A DNA stretch of 64,000 nt from Periconia sp. R9002 (taxonomy: Eukaryota > Ascomycota > Dothideomycetes > Pleosporales > Periconiaceae), in NCBI GenBank assembly GCA_023627715.1, contig JAMAHW010000067.1:124001-188000 (forward strand). Direction: 5' to 3'. Below the pieces are notes generated by a model. That model ran no database searches. It had not been told where the DNA came from and was given only the letters and a program-made list of their open reading frames with translations. Positions 1-11,670 of this stretch are shown here, one piece after another; the first letter of the stretch is position 1, and each line of letters opens with the position of its first letter. Made by a program: the position numbers and the translations under genes.

Positions 1-1
1 C

Positions 2-3000
2 CTGCCGCTTATCATCTACCCGCTCGATGGAAGCCATCTACTATTCGGTAATCTCAATGAGAACACGTATTTCACGTACGAGATTCCCTTCCACGCCAAC
101 GAAAAAGCAGAGACAAGTGGAAGCAAATGCATTCCAATTAGTATCAGCCTTAAGTTCTCCTCATGTGGAAAATTCCTACATGTGATACGCTTCACTGCCA
201 GAAAGGATTCCACGATTCAGAGCGGTACCAAAGTGTATGCTTTGAAAATGACAATGGCTTTGTGCGCAGAAAACCCATGTTCGAGCAAACCAAAGATACT
301 CACGGTCCAAGGGTTCGATCTAGGGCCAGGATCGATTGTGGTTAAGAGTTTACCTTTCGCCATCACTTGGACCGACTCACATGCTTATGTGGCAATGACC
401 TCCGAAGTCTTGCGCGTGTGGCGCATACAACTTTTTAGCAGCACTGATGCGAGTTCCCCCGATAAAGACATCGTAAATGGGATTCATGTCTTCTCCAGAA
501 CGATCCCTTTGCCTCGATCAGCTGGACTTCGTACAGTCAGATTTTATCCATCCACGGAGAATACACTGGCTAGAATCATCCTCGGCTCTTTGCGTGGACC
601 GAGTACTCAGCCCCCCGCTGTCGTCTACCTCAATGGGAGAGATACGGATGAATGGATTGATGTAAACGAAAATATTCTCATAACCTCTCAAGAACCAAGT
701 TCGTTTTACGATGACCCACAAATTGAGGAGCCTTGCCTTGACGATGACGAAGATCTGTTTATCAATACCCACGATCCAGAAGAGGCTGTCACTATCGAGC
801 CTATCATACCATTTCGGCGCTGGTTAGAGACTGGTTTCCAGAATAAGGGAATTCATTGTCCGAACTGCTTTGAACTCAGCCTACGAATGAACTTCCTGAG
901 GCCACCTCCTTACATTCCTTTCTACTACATGGAAACTAACATCACCGATCTTGTCAAGTACAAACTTAGCTGGAAAGTCAAACTTCCTGTATTCATAGAA
1001 GCTCTCCGTGCTGGATGCCAATTTTGTTGCTATGTCGGAATCCGTTTGTTTGCCTTTAGCCATACACGCCAAACCAGTTTGTTCCTAGGCAACGACGGCG
1101 TTCGATGTTGCGCAGAAGGATCCAAGCCGGAAAAGCCAGAGGATGTTGAAAAGGCAATTGAGAACCTCCAAAAGATAGAGTGGCATCAAGAAAATGTAGA
1201 GCAAATCATCCCTATTGATTGCGAACCTATTGGGCAAGACGTAAGTACAATCTCCAATCGTGATTCCTTAGGTAATTTACTGACTCTGGCTTCAGTTCAA
1301 AACTCGATCCTTCAATAAACTAGCACTCCGGATTCCTGGCCTAACCACGGGTAAAAAAGGCAGTACCGATTTTGCACCTGTCATGGTGATGATTCATGGA
1401 AAAAAGGATGGAGTCTCCCATACTATAACTAGCTTTTTTCACCAACCTGAAATGTCTCACGGAACTCCAGAGTGTGTTTTGGAGTTGCATGCGCGCCCAA
1501 ATGATGCGGCGCACGAACTTATTGAAACAAGACCACTCACGACATTCCGAGGAGGGGACGAGAATCTCAAGGTTGTCAATTCCTGGTTAGACGAGTGCCA
1601 GACAAACCACGCTTTTTGCAAACAACACAGTGGCTTGCAGATGCCACTTCCTACCAGGCTCTTGGAAATTGCAGACGATTTAACAGTACATTTGGTCGAG
1701 ACTGGAGGACAAGTTGGGCAATATGTTGCACTGAGCTATTGTTGGGGACCGCAACCTCGGAACAACAGCATGACAGTAATGTCCAACATCAATGACCGAC
1801 TTCTGCCGCACAGTCTACGGCGCAATGAGCTACCGGCCGCCATTGCTGACGCGATTACTATTACAGAAAGCCTTGGCATCAAGTACATTTGGGTTGATGC
1901 ACTTTGTATGATTCAAGACAGCGTGGACGACAAACACGGGGAGCTCAGCAACATGAGTAAGTATTATAAGAACTCATTTCTCACTATAGCAGCCAGCACT
2001 CCGAGTTGCACTACAGGATTCATAGGGACACTGGGCCGCTGCGACAAGCATCCGGATTCCGAACTACCTAAGGATCTTGTGCCATTGCCAATTTTCGCAA
2101 TGAAGAGAGACGTCGATGAAGGACGCCAAAGCACAATCTACGTGAGAGAAGAAAACCCGTATCAGATTTTCGAGGAGCCTATCAACCAACGAGCTTGGAC
2201 TATGCAGGAGATGATACTGGCCCCTAGAGTGCTCATGTTTGGAAGTCGAGTCATGTGGTTCTGTCAGCACATGACGCATAGTGATGGCGGCGTTGAGGAC
2301 TGGTCATTCGACGACAACGAAATGGAACGAACACGTCGCGAGTTTCAAATTGCGCTGAGTACGCTTGATAGAGAAGCCAAGGCCAAAGAAGACGGGCTGG
2401 AAGAGAAACAGCAAGACAACAGCGACATTTATCGTCTATGGCATCAAATTGTAGGGACCTACACGCGCAGGGCTCTCACACAGCCAGCCGACAAATTCCC
2501 TGCTATCTCCGCGATAGCCGCAGAGTTTGCGAGACTTTTAAAGAGCGATTATCTTGCGGGACTATGGCGCTCAAACTTGTTACGGGACCTGTTGTGGACA
2601 ACATCGCGGCCCTCTACACACCGACCAGAAACATGGCGAGCCCCTACATGGTCTTGGGCATCGGTAGATGATGCCATCTTCTATGAACATGAACCTCCTC
2701 GGCATGCCACTCAACTCGCAAAGATTGAAATGGCGGAAACTGTGCCATTGGCACCCATGGTGCCTTTCGGAGAAATCGAGAGAGGTCATCTTGCCATTAC
2801 TGCGCCATTTATCCGCCTCAGTGTTACAGACGCCAACCAAGAAAATATATCTGGCATGCTTCTGAGAGACTTTACTTTCAAAAGGGGCAAAAGCGAACGA
2901 GAATTCATGTACGAGGCGCTGAGATCTAAAACATTCGATACCAACAGGCGTCTTACCGAGGGAGAGGACGAAAAATATCAGCTGCCAGATGAGATCTTTG

Positions 3001-3230
3001 TAGTATTTCTTTACGGCGAACGAGATCAACTTCTTCGTTCCAATGATGAAGATGCGGAGGAAGAGAAGAAGGGAATAACTTGGATAATGTGGGGTCTGGT
3101 ATTGAAGAGAATTGCAGATGTGGCCGGCGAGAAGCAGTACGAGCGAGTCTTGTCGTTTTCTCGCATTTCGTGTAATTTTGATGCGTGGGATAAATTTGTG
3201 GCAGAACAGGAAACCTTTAGTTTAGTTTAG
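2..3230 (+). CDS. HET-domain protein with an upstream propeller-like region, 5' end outside the window
   Basis: The frame is open from the left edge (codons from base 2) to 1240, then an intron 1241-1295 (GTAAGT, branch CTGAC, TTCAG) joins in frame to 1296-3230, giving at least 1057 residues. The first ~220 residues have beta-propeller-like strands (for example SISLKFSSCGKFLHV, EVLRVWRIQLF). A Cys pair HCPNC follows near base 855 and CQFC near 1018; such pairs often precede a HET domain. The HET domain shows all three usual blocks: YVALSYCWG (~1723), IKYIWVDALCMIQD (~1878) and INQRAWTMQEMILAP (~2179). HET domains act in fungal non-self recognition and can trigger cell death on heterokaryon fusion. 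The propeller part continuing without a stop into the HET part is unusual; a missed intron or two fused annotations remain possible. HET assignment is firm; the function of this copy is unknown. Confidence 0.85.
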
Positions 3231-3499
3231 GAGATGGTATAAAGGCGATGCTTCCTATTTCGTCTCTCAGATTCTTTTCTTACCGAAATTGCGATTGTGA
3301 GCTTGATAATATGATTGGTGCTTCGTTATTTGTGTAAATCTTTGATTGTTGTTTGCGTACCTCTTCGTTTGCGATCACCAACAGGTGTTTGTCCTTGAAC
3401 TAAGATGTACAAAAACGCCCTCAGCCACCACATTGGTTCATATCATCAACACAATTGACATCTCTGATTCTACCATCGACTTACACGAAGTCAATAACC

Positions 3500-4609
3500 A
3501 TGACAACAGCTTCCGTGAATGCAAACCGTTTGAGCATCAATAACAATTCCCGAATCCAAGCGTACCTATTGGAGAACGTGAGAGAGTTCCAACAACTAAC
3601 CGAGCTCCGAGACGAAGTGAGTAAATCCAAATCCGAAACCTTCTCTCCTTCGAGACAACGCGACTAACTGATACAGGGATGGAGCAATCCAGCAGGCGAC
3701 CGATTCTTCGAAAGGCAACGTCAAAACGCCGATCACGCCAGTCCCGCCACGGCACGAAGATTTTACACGATGATGAAGGAGATTGGCGAAGAAATGCACC
3801 GAGCAACTGGTGCTCTAGCCATCCCAGAGACCAGCAACCCGACGATCTTGGACATGTGTATGGCGCCTGGCGGGTTTCTCTCAGTCGCATTGCAAAAGAA
3901 CCCTAGCGCATGTGCTCTTGGTTTCAGTCTACCCGTTTCTGAGGGCGGTCACCAAGTACAGCTATCACAAGGTCCCAATATGACTCTCGAGTTCCTCGAT
4001 ATTACAATGCTGGCTGCAGATATGGGCGTTGAAGAGATCCCTGCAATGCACCAAGACGCTAGCAACTTTCTACCGCAACGTTTCGACCCTGCCCAGCTCT
4101 TCGATCTTGTATTATGCGATGGTGCAGTCCTCCGAACGCATCCGCGGGCCGCATACCGAGAAGAGCAGCGAGAGGTACGCAGACTGAGGCTCACACAGCT
4201 CGCACTTGGTCTTGAACACCTCAAAAGCGGCGGAACCATGATTGTTCGTCTGCACAAATTCGAAGCCCCAGACAATGTGTCTTTACTGTCGACTTTCAAC
4301 AAGTTCTCATCAGTCAAACTCTTCAAGCCGAGGGTATACCACGCCAAGCGCTCATCCGTCTACATGATCGCCACGAATGTTCAAAGCCAGAATCACGAAG
4401 CTACGCAAGCGGTCGAACAATGGAAGAGATCGTGGAAGGTGGCTACTTTCGGGACGGATCAGGAATGTGATGAGGAGTTTGGGATAACGCCTTTGCAAGA
4501 GGAGACGCTACTGACGGAGTACGGGGAGGAACTCATACGATTGGGTCGAGACATATGGGCTATACAGTTGAATGCTTTGAGGAGAGCATCTTTTATCAGC
4601 ATGTGGTGA
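3500..4609 (+). CDS. FtsJ/RrmJ-like SAM-dependent methyltransferase
   Basis: Exons 3500-3616 and 3677-4609 (intron of 60 nt, GTGAGT, branch CTAAC, ACAG), 349 residues. The start ATG at 3500 is chosen because it gives a compact N-terminus that splices in frame. Motif I for S-adenosylmethionine binding is LDMCMAPGGFL (~residue 95), motif IV is DLVLCDGAV, and a later Lys sits in IVRLHKFE. These match the Rossmann fold of FtsJ-type RNA 2'-O-methyltransferases. In FtsJ enzymes the catalytic tetrad is K-D-K-E; here the Asp and second Lys are visible, but the place where the Glu is expected reads KRSSVYMIA, with Ser instead of Glu, and no clear first Lys is seen. The substrate may therefore differ from rRNA or mRNA caps. 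It lies 269 bases after the HET gene on the same strand; there is no reason to think they are co-functional. Confidence 0.8.
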
Positions 4610-5274
4610 TCTGGGTATACCTATGTGACCGGAAGCAATATGGGACGGGACCATCTAGGTTTTAGTCGCGTGTCTGTCCGAGTATCAAGGCGAATTTCCC
4701 CGGCTGGGGAATCTTTCCGCACTTGTTCTATCTTATCTATCTAGCCTTAGCGAGCCTCACTCAAAATGAATTAGTTCATATAAGCTCTGTTTGGTCTCCT
4801 GAGACTCACTGTTCCTATCATCGCACGCAGTCGAATGGCGAACTTCACATCTAGACAAGGACTGGAAGTGAATGACAGCAGAAGCTAATAAAATTGTGGA
4901 TAAAACTACAGTTGTAGAGAATGGAAGGGTAAGTGATGATATATAATACAATATAGAAATGAAAAAGAAAAAAAAAAAATAATAACGGAAATGGTGAATG
5001 AAAATGAATAAATAGGAAGAAGGAAAGTGAGAAATTCAAAAGACAAAGGTAAAGATAGGTGAAAAAAAGGAGTGGGCGTATATGAAGGAGGGTATGCCAA
5101 TAGAAGGGGACCGAAAAGAAATGAAGAAGAGGAAAGGAATGTCCATGCCGTGCCTCATCGTAACATAAGAACCCAATAACCAAACTTGATCAAAGAACCT
5201 GTTAAAGAAAGTGACGAAAGTAAAGAACCCCACCGAACAAAACCCGCCCTACAATCACTACCCTCAAAAACCAT
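4610..5274. other. intergenic, convergent gene ends
   Basis: This holds the 3' sides of the methyltransferase gene and of the Ser-rich gene on the other strand. It is rich in A and in GAAAG runs (4960-5060). Long open frames on the minus strand here are only Phe/Leu/Ser low complexity from poly-T. I see no gene. Confidence 0.6.
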
Positions 5275-6922
5275 CTACCAGCCTCCGTCCGCACTCGACG
5301 TAGGCACACTATCACCACCCCAGGCCGAAGTAGGATACGTAGTCTATCACAACATCACATTAGCTCACATCCACCCTACCTCACTCACTTACTCGGAAAA
5401 GAAAAAAACTCACATAATCAGTAGCCAACTCCGACGGGACAGCTGTATCCTCCGCCCACGTCGCGCTACTTGTGGTCGTTTTCGGCAGTCCCAAAACACC
5501 AGACGAGATGATGGAGGTAGGATAGGTCTGCGGGACGTACGAGATGCTAGTAGAGCTCGAGCCCCAGGAATCACCGGAAGAGGCGGTAGGGAGTAGGAAA
5601 GGAGATGAGGACTGCCATTGGCTGGAAGCAGGGGATCCCCAGGTGTTGGAGGGAATCAAGGAGGAGGGGCGTGGGGTGTTGGAGGGGACGCGTGAAGAAG
5701 GACCCCAGGTAGGGTAGGAACCCCAGGCGGAGGACGGAATGCGTGAAGACCGTACCCTAGTAGAAGACGAGGCGCCGGGAATGCGTGAAGAGCCCCATGT
5801 AACAGATACGCTGGAAGAAGGGAGAAGGGGGGAAGATGGAACGCCAGGAACGCGGGAAGAAACCAGGGTCGTTGTTGGTACGCCCGGGATGTTCGATGAT
5901 GGAAACCTTGTAGTAGGGATACCGGAAACGGTAGAGTCACCCCATGTCGCTGGGCCGCTGGAAGGAATCAATGGAGACGTTGGGATGCTGGGGATGCTGG
6001 AGGAGTTCCAAAATGCTGGACCACTGCTGGAAGGGAAGGGGACAGATGGTACATTCGGAGCACTCGAAGTCCAAATGCCCGGACCGCTGCCAGACGGGAA
6101 AGCAGAAGAAGGCACAACGGGAATACTAGAAGAGAATCCAATCGTAGGTCCATTAGACGGAAAGCCAGAAGTAGAAACAGCTGGAATGCTCGACGCACCC
6201 CACGTCGAATATGCTGAAGATGGTAGCCCGGGAGCGTTTGGAGATGAACCCCAAGATCCACCGCTTTGACCTCCTCCCTGATTTCCACCCGTAGATCCCG
6301 AATTTGATCCACCCGCTCCCCAGGTGCTGCCAGGGAGGATGGAGGTAGGGAGGCCTTGCGAGGCGATGGTGGTGGTTGCTGAAGCGGGGAAGTTGCAGGC
6401 GCAGAAGGTTTGGGCGTAGGTTGGTCGGGCGTGGGTGAGGCGGGATAGTGCGCTGTGTTTTTTGTGTGATGAATATTCTGTTTGGATGTACGGATTTCTT
6501 TCTTTCGTGGGGGTAAATACTTACTCTTTCACAAGGGCCTCTTTTTCCAGTATGTTACGAGGATACACCTTGTTTCCTTTCCACCCACCATCCCCATTCG
6601 TACCGACATTGTTGCCATTCCCGTTTCCATTCCCGTTCCCCCAACTCCCAACAGACGTAGGCCCGCCAACTCCAAACGTACTCCCGGCACTAGACCAGCG
6701 CGTGGCGGTGCCGAACTTGGTCTCGCAGAAACTCTGGGCATCCTTGTTGCCCGCGAGGATGTTTAAGTAACGTTGGACGCTGTTGCTGTTGTTGGTGCAT
6801 GCTGTACCGCCGGGGGCAGATGGGAGGGAGGAGGACCAGGGAAGGCCAGAACCACTGGTGATGGATGGCGGAAGAGAGGAGGTGAGGGAAGAGAGAAGGA
6901 GGGAGGTTGCTGGAATATACAT
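5275..6922 (-). CDS. Ser/Gly/Trp-rich repetitive secreted protein, function unknown
   Basis: Minus-strand model: exon 1 6922-6525, intron 6524-6453 (GTAAGT to CACAG), exon 2 6452-5414, intron 5413-5344 (GTGAGT, branch CTAAT, ATAG), exon 3 5343-5275; about 501 residues. A second donor GTAAGT at 5392 is also in phase and would add 7 residues. The start MYIPATSLLLSSLTSSLPPS looks like a weak signal peptide. Residues ~50-75 and the start of exon 2 each carry a short Cys segment (SFCETKFGTATRW; TFCACNFPASATT). The rest is tandem degenerate units of the type SSRIPSSxxWG, ending TSAWGGDSVPTSSADGGW. No enzyme domain is visible. The composition suggests an extracellular or wall-associated, probably O-glycosylated protein; this is inference. 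The third exon was accepted because its composition matches the repeats and it ends at a stop. Confidence 0.6.
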
Positions 6923-8261
6923 TTTTGGTGATTTGGGTGAAGAAAGTGGTCAGCGAATGATACGAAATGAAGAAGTAGAAAAGTGAATGAAGTGAGATGG
7001 AGTGAAGCGATTGTGGGAATTGATGATTGATCTGATGGATGATGAGATAGGTTAACAGTGGAGATTAAAGGAGGGTTATATACATATTTTCTCGACGAGG
7101 CTCTTTTTTACTTCACGTTAGTGCTCCTCTAGTCGTCGTTAGAAACCAGAAAGTGACGGTGTGTATACAAGCAGCGCAAATCGATCATGCAAAGTTTGTT
7201 CCTCTCGGCTCGACTCAACAGTATGGGAATTGGGCGTATCGTGAGGTTAGTGTTCTGTACGTATGGGTATCAGACTCTGTTGACATGGCCATAAACGGTA
7301 CCTACAGAATTCACAACTACATACATAGAGAAATCTCTCAATGCTTGCCTAACCATCACCTTCGGTCGAACCACGGAGAGATTGTCTACGTATTCTAAAG
7401 ACTAGGTGCACACTAAGCTAACTTTTTGTATGCCCGTAGGTAGTGAAGCAATAAACCGTGCATCTTCGCAGAGCCCTACCGCAGCCTTTGAGCCTCCTAC
7501 CTAAGCGAGCCCCTTAGCCAGCGGCAGATGGCAATTAGTTGGAAGTGGGGAACCGCAAGCAGTAATATGTTACTGTATTTGGAGTATGACGAGGGAGTGG
7601 CGTAAGGGCGAGCTTCAAACAACCTTGCATTGGTGATCGCTGAGCGCAGGGACGCACTGGGGTGATTTGTGGATAACGGGAACGGCAGATGACCCTGTAA
7701 GCTGGATCCGGCTCGCGATTGCATGGGATTTGACATGCGGTGAGTGCGCATCCCGCGAACGGGTGGTAGATCCAGCGTTTTGGTAAGCAATACCCAGGCT
7801 GCACTAGGAATGCTTGCCTTGCTGTATCAGGGCTGGGTGTATGGCGGCGTGCTGAGGCTGGAAGGTGTTTAAGGATTCTGAGTTCGAGCTAGCTCAGGAG
7901 AACTATGCTAGCACCGAGCGGAGGCAGTTCCGAATTGAACAGAACCCAGGGTCAGTATCTCGTGGCGGGTGGAGTGCCGCTTTGTTGGGAGGCTACCTGC
8001 TAGCATGCTTCATTAGAACAATGCCTCTTTTGATTGCGAGCGTATTTATAGATACCCGTACAGAACTGCCTTGCAGGTATTCATGAACATTAGCACGTGT
8101 CGGGTAGTGTCCAACATGTGATTGTAAAGGGTGAAGGAAAGGGGTCATCGGTACCGACACCAGCTAGCAGGAAGAGTAATCACCAAGTTGCATATTATTG
8201 GTTCCAAATCCTAATCATATCAAGTGTGCTCTCGCAATGAGAACGCCTTTCCAACTCAGAC
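6923..8261. other. intergenic, 1.3 kb
   Basis: The part next to 6922 is the promoter side of the Ser-rich gene. Between about 7430 and 8100 the sequence is GC-richer with overlapping short frames on the minus strand, none with a recognisable motif or good splice partners. I see no gene. Confidence 0.5.
7076..7082 (-). promoter_or_regulatory. TATA-like box upstream of the Ser-rich gene
   Basis: The minus strand reads TATATAA about 155 bases before the ATG at 6922. Position and sequence fit a TATA element; there is no functional evidence. Confidence 0.3.
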
Positions 8262-10591
8262 TCAAGCGCCACGCCTGGCATTTGTGCTCATCAATGTGAT
8301 TTTCTTCCCTTTCTTCTTCTTCCCACCCGTCGGCTTTTTCGGCGTCTCTTCTTCCCCTAGCGACATGGCCTGTGCTTGAGCAATCATCTCCTCCTCTTGC
8401 AATAAATCCTTCTCCCAACCCTGGAGCCATCCATCATCGGCATTCCCTGCTTCCTGCGGCGCGATAACAGGAGATACGCCCGCTACGGCAGCAGTCCCCC
8501 ACACGGTACGTGGCGCGGATGGGCTGGTGGAAGGCGAAGCCAGTGACGCAAAACCCTGACCCTTCCGGACCGGCCATGGCGGAGAGGTTGATATAGCTTC
8601 CGCGTCTGCAGATATGCTAGACTCAGGAACACTACTCGTAGCCAAAGGCAGAAAGTCGTCCGCAGAAAATTGACCAGATATACTCGGTCGCTTTCTCCTT
8701 GCGGACGTAAATTCGGCGTATTCAGCCTTCTCCGCTCTCTGGCGAGCCTTCTCCTCTCTTGTCTCCTTATCGGTATGCTTTTTCCTCCTCCTCTCAATCT
8801 CAGGTTTGAATCGTTCCAAAATCTCAGGCGCAACCGTGTCCGTCCAATCACATTCAAGGAAGCTGACTTCGCAGCCATAGGGCAGATGTGCTAGGTACTT
8901 GGTGCGCTTGCGTAACTCGTCATCCACGACATGACCTGTTGAGACCTTCTCTACGCGAGGTAAGATCGTGGAGGGGAAGGTGGCAAAATTGCCGAACGCC
9001 GACTTTAGAATGCGGATATCCAGAGGAGAGAGATAGTAATGTGAAAGCGCTTGGTAGAAATAATACTCGGACGGTGTATGGCTGTTGTCATGTTGTTGTC
9101 GATTCCGTATTTCAGCAATCGTTGAGCCAATGCCATGGCTCGTTCGCGAGGTGTGTGACGATATGGATAGCTTTCTAGCGCTGGATGAAGCGTGGCTGTC
9201 TTCAGCAGGAGGAGGCATCTCCTGGTCAGGCGTATGCGAATGCGAAGGCAGACTTTGTCCCGATTTTGATGCGTTTTGTACTAGATACATCTCGGGAGCA
9301 GCCGAATCATCCTCGTGGAAGACAATGGGGGCTTTCTTCATCTTCGGTTCAACCGGTTTGGATGCCGACGCAGGAGGGTTGCCAATACCCTTGGCCTTCT
9401 CTTTGGCCTCGTTGATAGAACGGATTGCTTTTCTTACCCACTCAATGTTGTCCTCTCCAAACATGAGCTCATCCTCTTTTTCTTGTTGCTGCAACTGACG
9501 TATTTCGGCGTCATATTGTTCTATGATGTAGTCTTCTCCACCACGCATCACGCGTGCGTAGTCCATCACCTCAGCGGCGTGAAACCAGGGAATGTCTTCG
9601 TCCTGTCCAAGAGCATCAGCTCCATCCCGGGGCATCGCCAGCGTGCTCCCAGCTGACCGCATGACCAAGCGTAGAACAACATCACCACCTTCCCTAGGCG
9701 GCTCTCCTTCCTGTCCCATATACCAAAGCAGTGGACGTGTCTCTGACATGTAAATGGAATCCCAGCACAGTGGGCATTTCTTTGATCGCGCCTTCTTCTC
9801 GGGCAGCCCTTTACCCTCGTCTTCCGAATGCATATATCGTATCAAACATGGCAAACAAAATATATGGCCGCATTTCGCCATTCGAGGGGCTACCGGAGTC
9901 CCTAGGCAGATGGGGCAAGATGCATCCTGAGATTGCGCGGAGGCCAAGATCTGTAGAACATTATTCCAGTCCAAATGGATATCGGCATCGACGCTTTGAG
10001 CGCGATAATCGCCACGCGGATCAACAATAAAGCGGTAGTTTGCATGAACATATCTGTGGAAGTAAGCGGCTGTTTCGTCCGAGCTTGCAAAAGCCGAGAA
10101 GTACCTTGCTTTATCAGAGGCGTGGTAACCTGATCCCATGCCCCATGTTGGGTTTCGGCGGTAGTTTCTTCCGTAGCCACCATGAGAGTGGTTGTTTTGA
10201 GGGCGGGGAGGGAGACTGAAGTTCATGAGATGGGTGATGGAGGTCTGCCCCTTCCGGCTGTTGAAGGGACGCATGTTGAGCTGAGCAGTGTGAGCAGTCT
10301 GCGACTTCGGAGGTTATACATTGAACTCACCGACTCAGCAATGGCATCCTCTTCGGTTTGTCGAAAGCGCTTCGAGGCCTTGTTTTGCTTTCTGGCACCT
10401 TGGTTGTTGCGAGGCGCGGGCGCCGATCGGGTCGCTGCCCCCGCTCCAAAGCTGCCCCCGCTTCGACGTTGGCCGTAACTATCACCAGCTGCAATAAAGT
10501 TGGGTTGCGTCTGAGCAGGCGAGGTCTGGTTCGAGGAAGAACCGACGGTGGATTTGGACGAGTTCGGAACGGCTGGCGGGTTCAACGACAT
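8262..10591 (-). CDS. RING-type E3 ubiquitin ligase of the RNF10/Mag2 family
   Basis: Exon 1 10591-10331 and exon 2 10280-8262 (intron of 50 nt, GTGAGT to CTCAG), 759 residues. The junction gives AES-LNMRPFNSRKGQTSITHLMNFS, a block typical of RNF10 homologues. A C3HC4 RING starts at about residue 209 (CPICLGTPVAPRMAKCGHIFC) and ends with CPLCWDSI; long charged and Ser-rich regions follow, and the C-terminus is Lys-rich (GGKKKKGKK). In animals RNF10 ubiquitylates 40S ribosomal proteins uS3 and uS5, and yeast Mag2 acts on uS3 in decay of defective 40S subunits; the same role here is inferred from family membership. The gene is divergent from a USP10/Ubp3-type deubiquitinase 1.1 kb away, the family that reverses this modification. 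Confidence 0.9.
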
Positions 10592-11670
10592 GGTGAAGCC
10601 CTCGTAGCGGGCGTTCTAGATGAACGAACGGTAGCAGGGACGGACGGAGGGAGAGGCGTGGGAGAGTTGATGCAGGGAGAAGGAATGTTGAAAGCAACGA
10701 AGCCCCACTCATTCACTCACTAGACGAAGTAGTTGTACAGGGGAACTGGAGAATTGGATGGTGGTTAGGTCATTCCCCAAAGGGATGGACTTGAGGAAGA
10801 AGAGTCAGAGACGTTTGGCCACCCACCGAACGATATGACATGACGGAGCCTTGAGATCTGCACGGACGCATCACCACGTGATGACCGCATTGGGTAATGC
10901 ATTTCAAGTGATTTTTCAACCAGTAAACGGGGATTTGTGGACTACATGTCAAAATAATTTTCTATGACTAAAGCCACAATCTTTATTCTTGTTAAATACT
11001 CGAGGTGGTCCTTGTGCTTCTCAAAATCTTCGAGCTTGTGTTCCTGTATATACATCAATGGATACACATGTACAAGGCAACCTATGCGGTTATTTAGAAA
11101 ATCTCTGCAGGGAATCCCTTTTTGCCTCCCATCGTCATTCATCACATGGTAACTAGTACTCGATGAGTTAGCTGTTGTGACTACATACTTCGAGTCCTGG
11201 TGAGGTCCAGCTGGGCTCCCTGCTTACATAACAACTGCACCCCAAAGCTCGTTCCAACTCCTTCCATCGCTCGCCTCGAGAAGATCACCCCAAAACTCAC
11301 TTCCCCTTCTCCCCTCCCTCCCCCCAAAACTTCTCCGTCCCATCCTCACTTCGACACGGGCAGCCTCCCTGCTCGTCATCATGTCGTGCTGAGGCCATGA
11401 TCCCTCGCCCGACTACAGCGGCCGCTCATCTGCCCTCCGCTGTCTTGGCCGTGTGCCCGCGCAACTCTTCGGACCCCAGCAAATAAATATCAACGCGCCC
11501 GCCGCGCCCACCTCCGCTTCCACCTCCGTTCCATCGTCGCATCGTCGCGAGTCGCGTGACCGTCTCCGCGCACCATCAACTCTCTCCTCTCCGGCTCTCT
11601 CCCCGTTGCCTCACAAGTTGGTGCTTGGTCCCTGCCGGCACCGACTTTGTGAAGGCAACACCGCCGCACC
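10592..11670. other. shared upstream region of the E3 and deubiquitinase genes
   Basis: This is 1,079 bases between two divergent start codons. The right part (about 11260-11640) is strongly C/T-rich on the plus strand, as in many fungal promoters and leaders. Short frames here have no motif. I see no separate gene. Confidence 0.55.

Noticed and set aside
4851..5183. Minus-strand open frame of 110 codons
   Set aside because: It is Phe/Leu/Ser low complexity from a purine-rich plus strand, without splice sites or motifs.
5739..6269. Plus-strand open frame of 176 codons
   Set aside because: It is the antisense of the repetitive Ser-rich gene; repeats keep several frames open.
7497..7804. Two overlapping minus-strand frames of 89-97 codons
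   Set aside because: No motif, no signal peptide and no plausible introns; probably chance in GC-richer sequence.
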